A stretch of 16,912 nucleotides of DNA from Stephanodiscus triporus (taxonomy: Eukaryota; Bacillariophyta; Thalassiosirophyceae; Thalassiosirales; Thalassiosiraceae): NCBI GenBank assembly GCA_036939755.1, contig JALLAZ010001065.1, positions 1 through 16,912 on the forward strand. The letters are read 5' to 3'. The notes under the pieces were generated by a model. That model saw only the letters and a list, made by a program, of their open reading frames with translations, made no database searches and was not told the DNA's origin. Below are positions 16,368-16,912 of the stretch, piece by piece (the first letter of the stretch is position 1; each line of letters opens with the position of its first letter). The translations under genes and the position numbers were made by a program.

Positions 16368-16912
16368 TATCGGCTGTCAAAATTTGCTTAAAATTAAGCC
16401 AGGTGAAATTTAGAATTTATTTAGACCGAACTTAGACTACGAGTTTACCCGGTCTTTCGGGGCCTGAGTTTTGTAACATTTTTTTAATTAGCGTAGCGCT
16501 AGATAAAATGGGATCCGACGTCCCACCTCTAACGTTACATGGGGGATTTTAGAGGGATCCCGCCTCTTGGGGTAGAGCATACCTTGTGCACGCTATTCCC
16601 CAAGGCCTCAAGAGCAAGATCTATTAGCGTTGCTTTCTCGGAGAGGGTGGAGGGGCTGATGGAGGCGGTGTCAACCACAAACGCGACAAAAATCCCACGC
16701 GAGCAGGGAGGATCGATTGAAAGCGATTTGAAACAAACAACGGCGAAGTTGATGCTGGCAATGGGCAATCCCCGACACCTATTCCAACGCCCGTTAGATA
16801 GGACATAGTAATCAATTCATATTGAGTTTAGCATCAAATATATCTAGCTACACTGACTTAATTGCGATGCAAGATGATGTAACATATTTTAACTATTTTG
16901 AAAATAGGCCAC
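16368..16912. other. Right flank; displaced upstream region of the EMC8/9 gene
   Basis: Before the Copia insertion this sequence should have lain directly upstream of the EMC8/9 start codon. The first 170 bases are AT-rich, with an AGACCG...CGGTCT inverted pair (about 16420-16455). An open frame at 16539-16808 (+, 89 aa) has even composition and helix-like text, but I recognise no family, and a minus-strand frame is open over the same bases. The rest is AT-rich with no gene seen. Confidence 0.45.
16539..16808 (+). CDS. Small hypothetical open frame, 89 aa
   Basis: I do not recognise this product. It starts with ATG GGG and ends at TAG 16806-16808. The sequence has no signal peptide, membrane segment or repeat; residues 28-75 have a helix-compatible mix of Glu, Ala, Ser and Lys. 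It could be a first exon of a gene divergent from EMC8/9, or chance. The overlapping minus-strand frame lowers confidence. Confidence 0.2.
   Translation: MGDFRGIPPLGVEHTLCTLFPKASRARSISVAFSERVEGLMEAVSTTNATKIPREQGGSIESDLKQTTAKLMLAMGNPRHLFQRPLDRT

Noticed and set aside
16364..16375. TGGTATCGG after the 3' LTR, resembling an initiator-Met primer-binding site
   Set aside because: It lies outside the element, past the target duplication; the match is short and its first bases are part of the duplication. A second element starting here was not visible in the flank.

Overview
The window looks like nuclear DNA of a eukaryotic microalga, most likely a diatom or another stramenopile. The reasons are: GT-AG introns of 108 and 174 bp; a type III metacaspase, a form known from algae with secondary plastids; a Ty1/copia element resembling the CoDi elements of diatoms; and an intron-poor EMC8/9 gene with long acidic and serine tracts. 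This placement is inferred from gene content; no rRNA or other direct marker is present.

Layout. Positions 1-1437 hold no gene I can support firmly: there is one weak acidic reading frame on the minus strand and a dense cluster of short hairpins (598-780). Positions about 1438-2251 are a decayed Mutator-like (MULE) transposase fragment. It runs directly into a repeat-rich stretch (2283-3322) made of a 38-bp duplication, a minisatellite with a 100-121 bp period, and many copies of a TTCTGC word that become inverted at the right end. Positions 3323-4546 are noncoding and palindrome-rich and include the presumed promoter and 5' leader of the next gene.

The best intact gene is a three-exon type III metacaspase (4547-6868, +), a cysteine peptidase of the caspase clan with its p10 domain ahead of p20. 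It carries a long Ser/Arg/Pro-rich N-terminal extension and two cysteines placed to form a redox switch. Convergent to it is an EMC8/EMC9-like subunit of the ER membrane protein complex (7399-8301, -).

From 8354 to 16362 lies an almost end-to-end but dead Ty1/copia retrotransposon: short TG...CA LTRs of 92 and 59 bp, a near-matching 5-bp target duplication, a Gag with a tandem duplication, a zinc knuckle, protease, integrase, reverse transcriptase and RNase H. It is broken by about eight in-frame stops and several frameshifts, and one integrase catalytic Asp is changed to Asn. It sits only 52 bp upstream of the EMC8/9 start codon, so it separates that gene from its ancestral promoter, which should now lie beyond 16362.

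The metacaspase and the EMC subunit are not known to work together. The rest of the window is transposon- and repeat-derived DNA around them.
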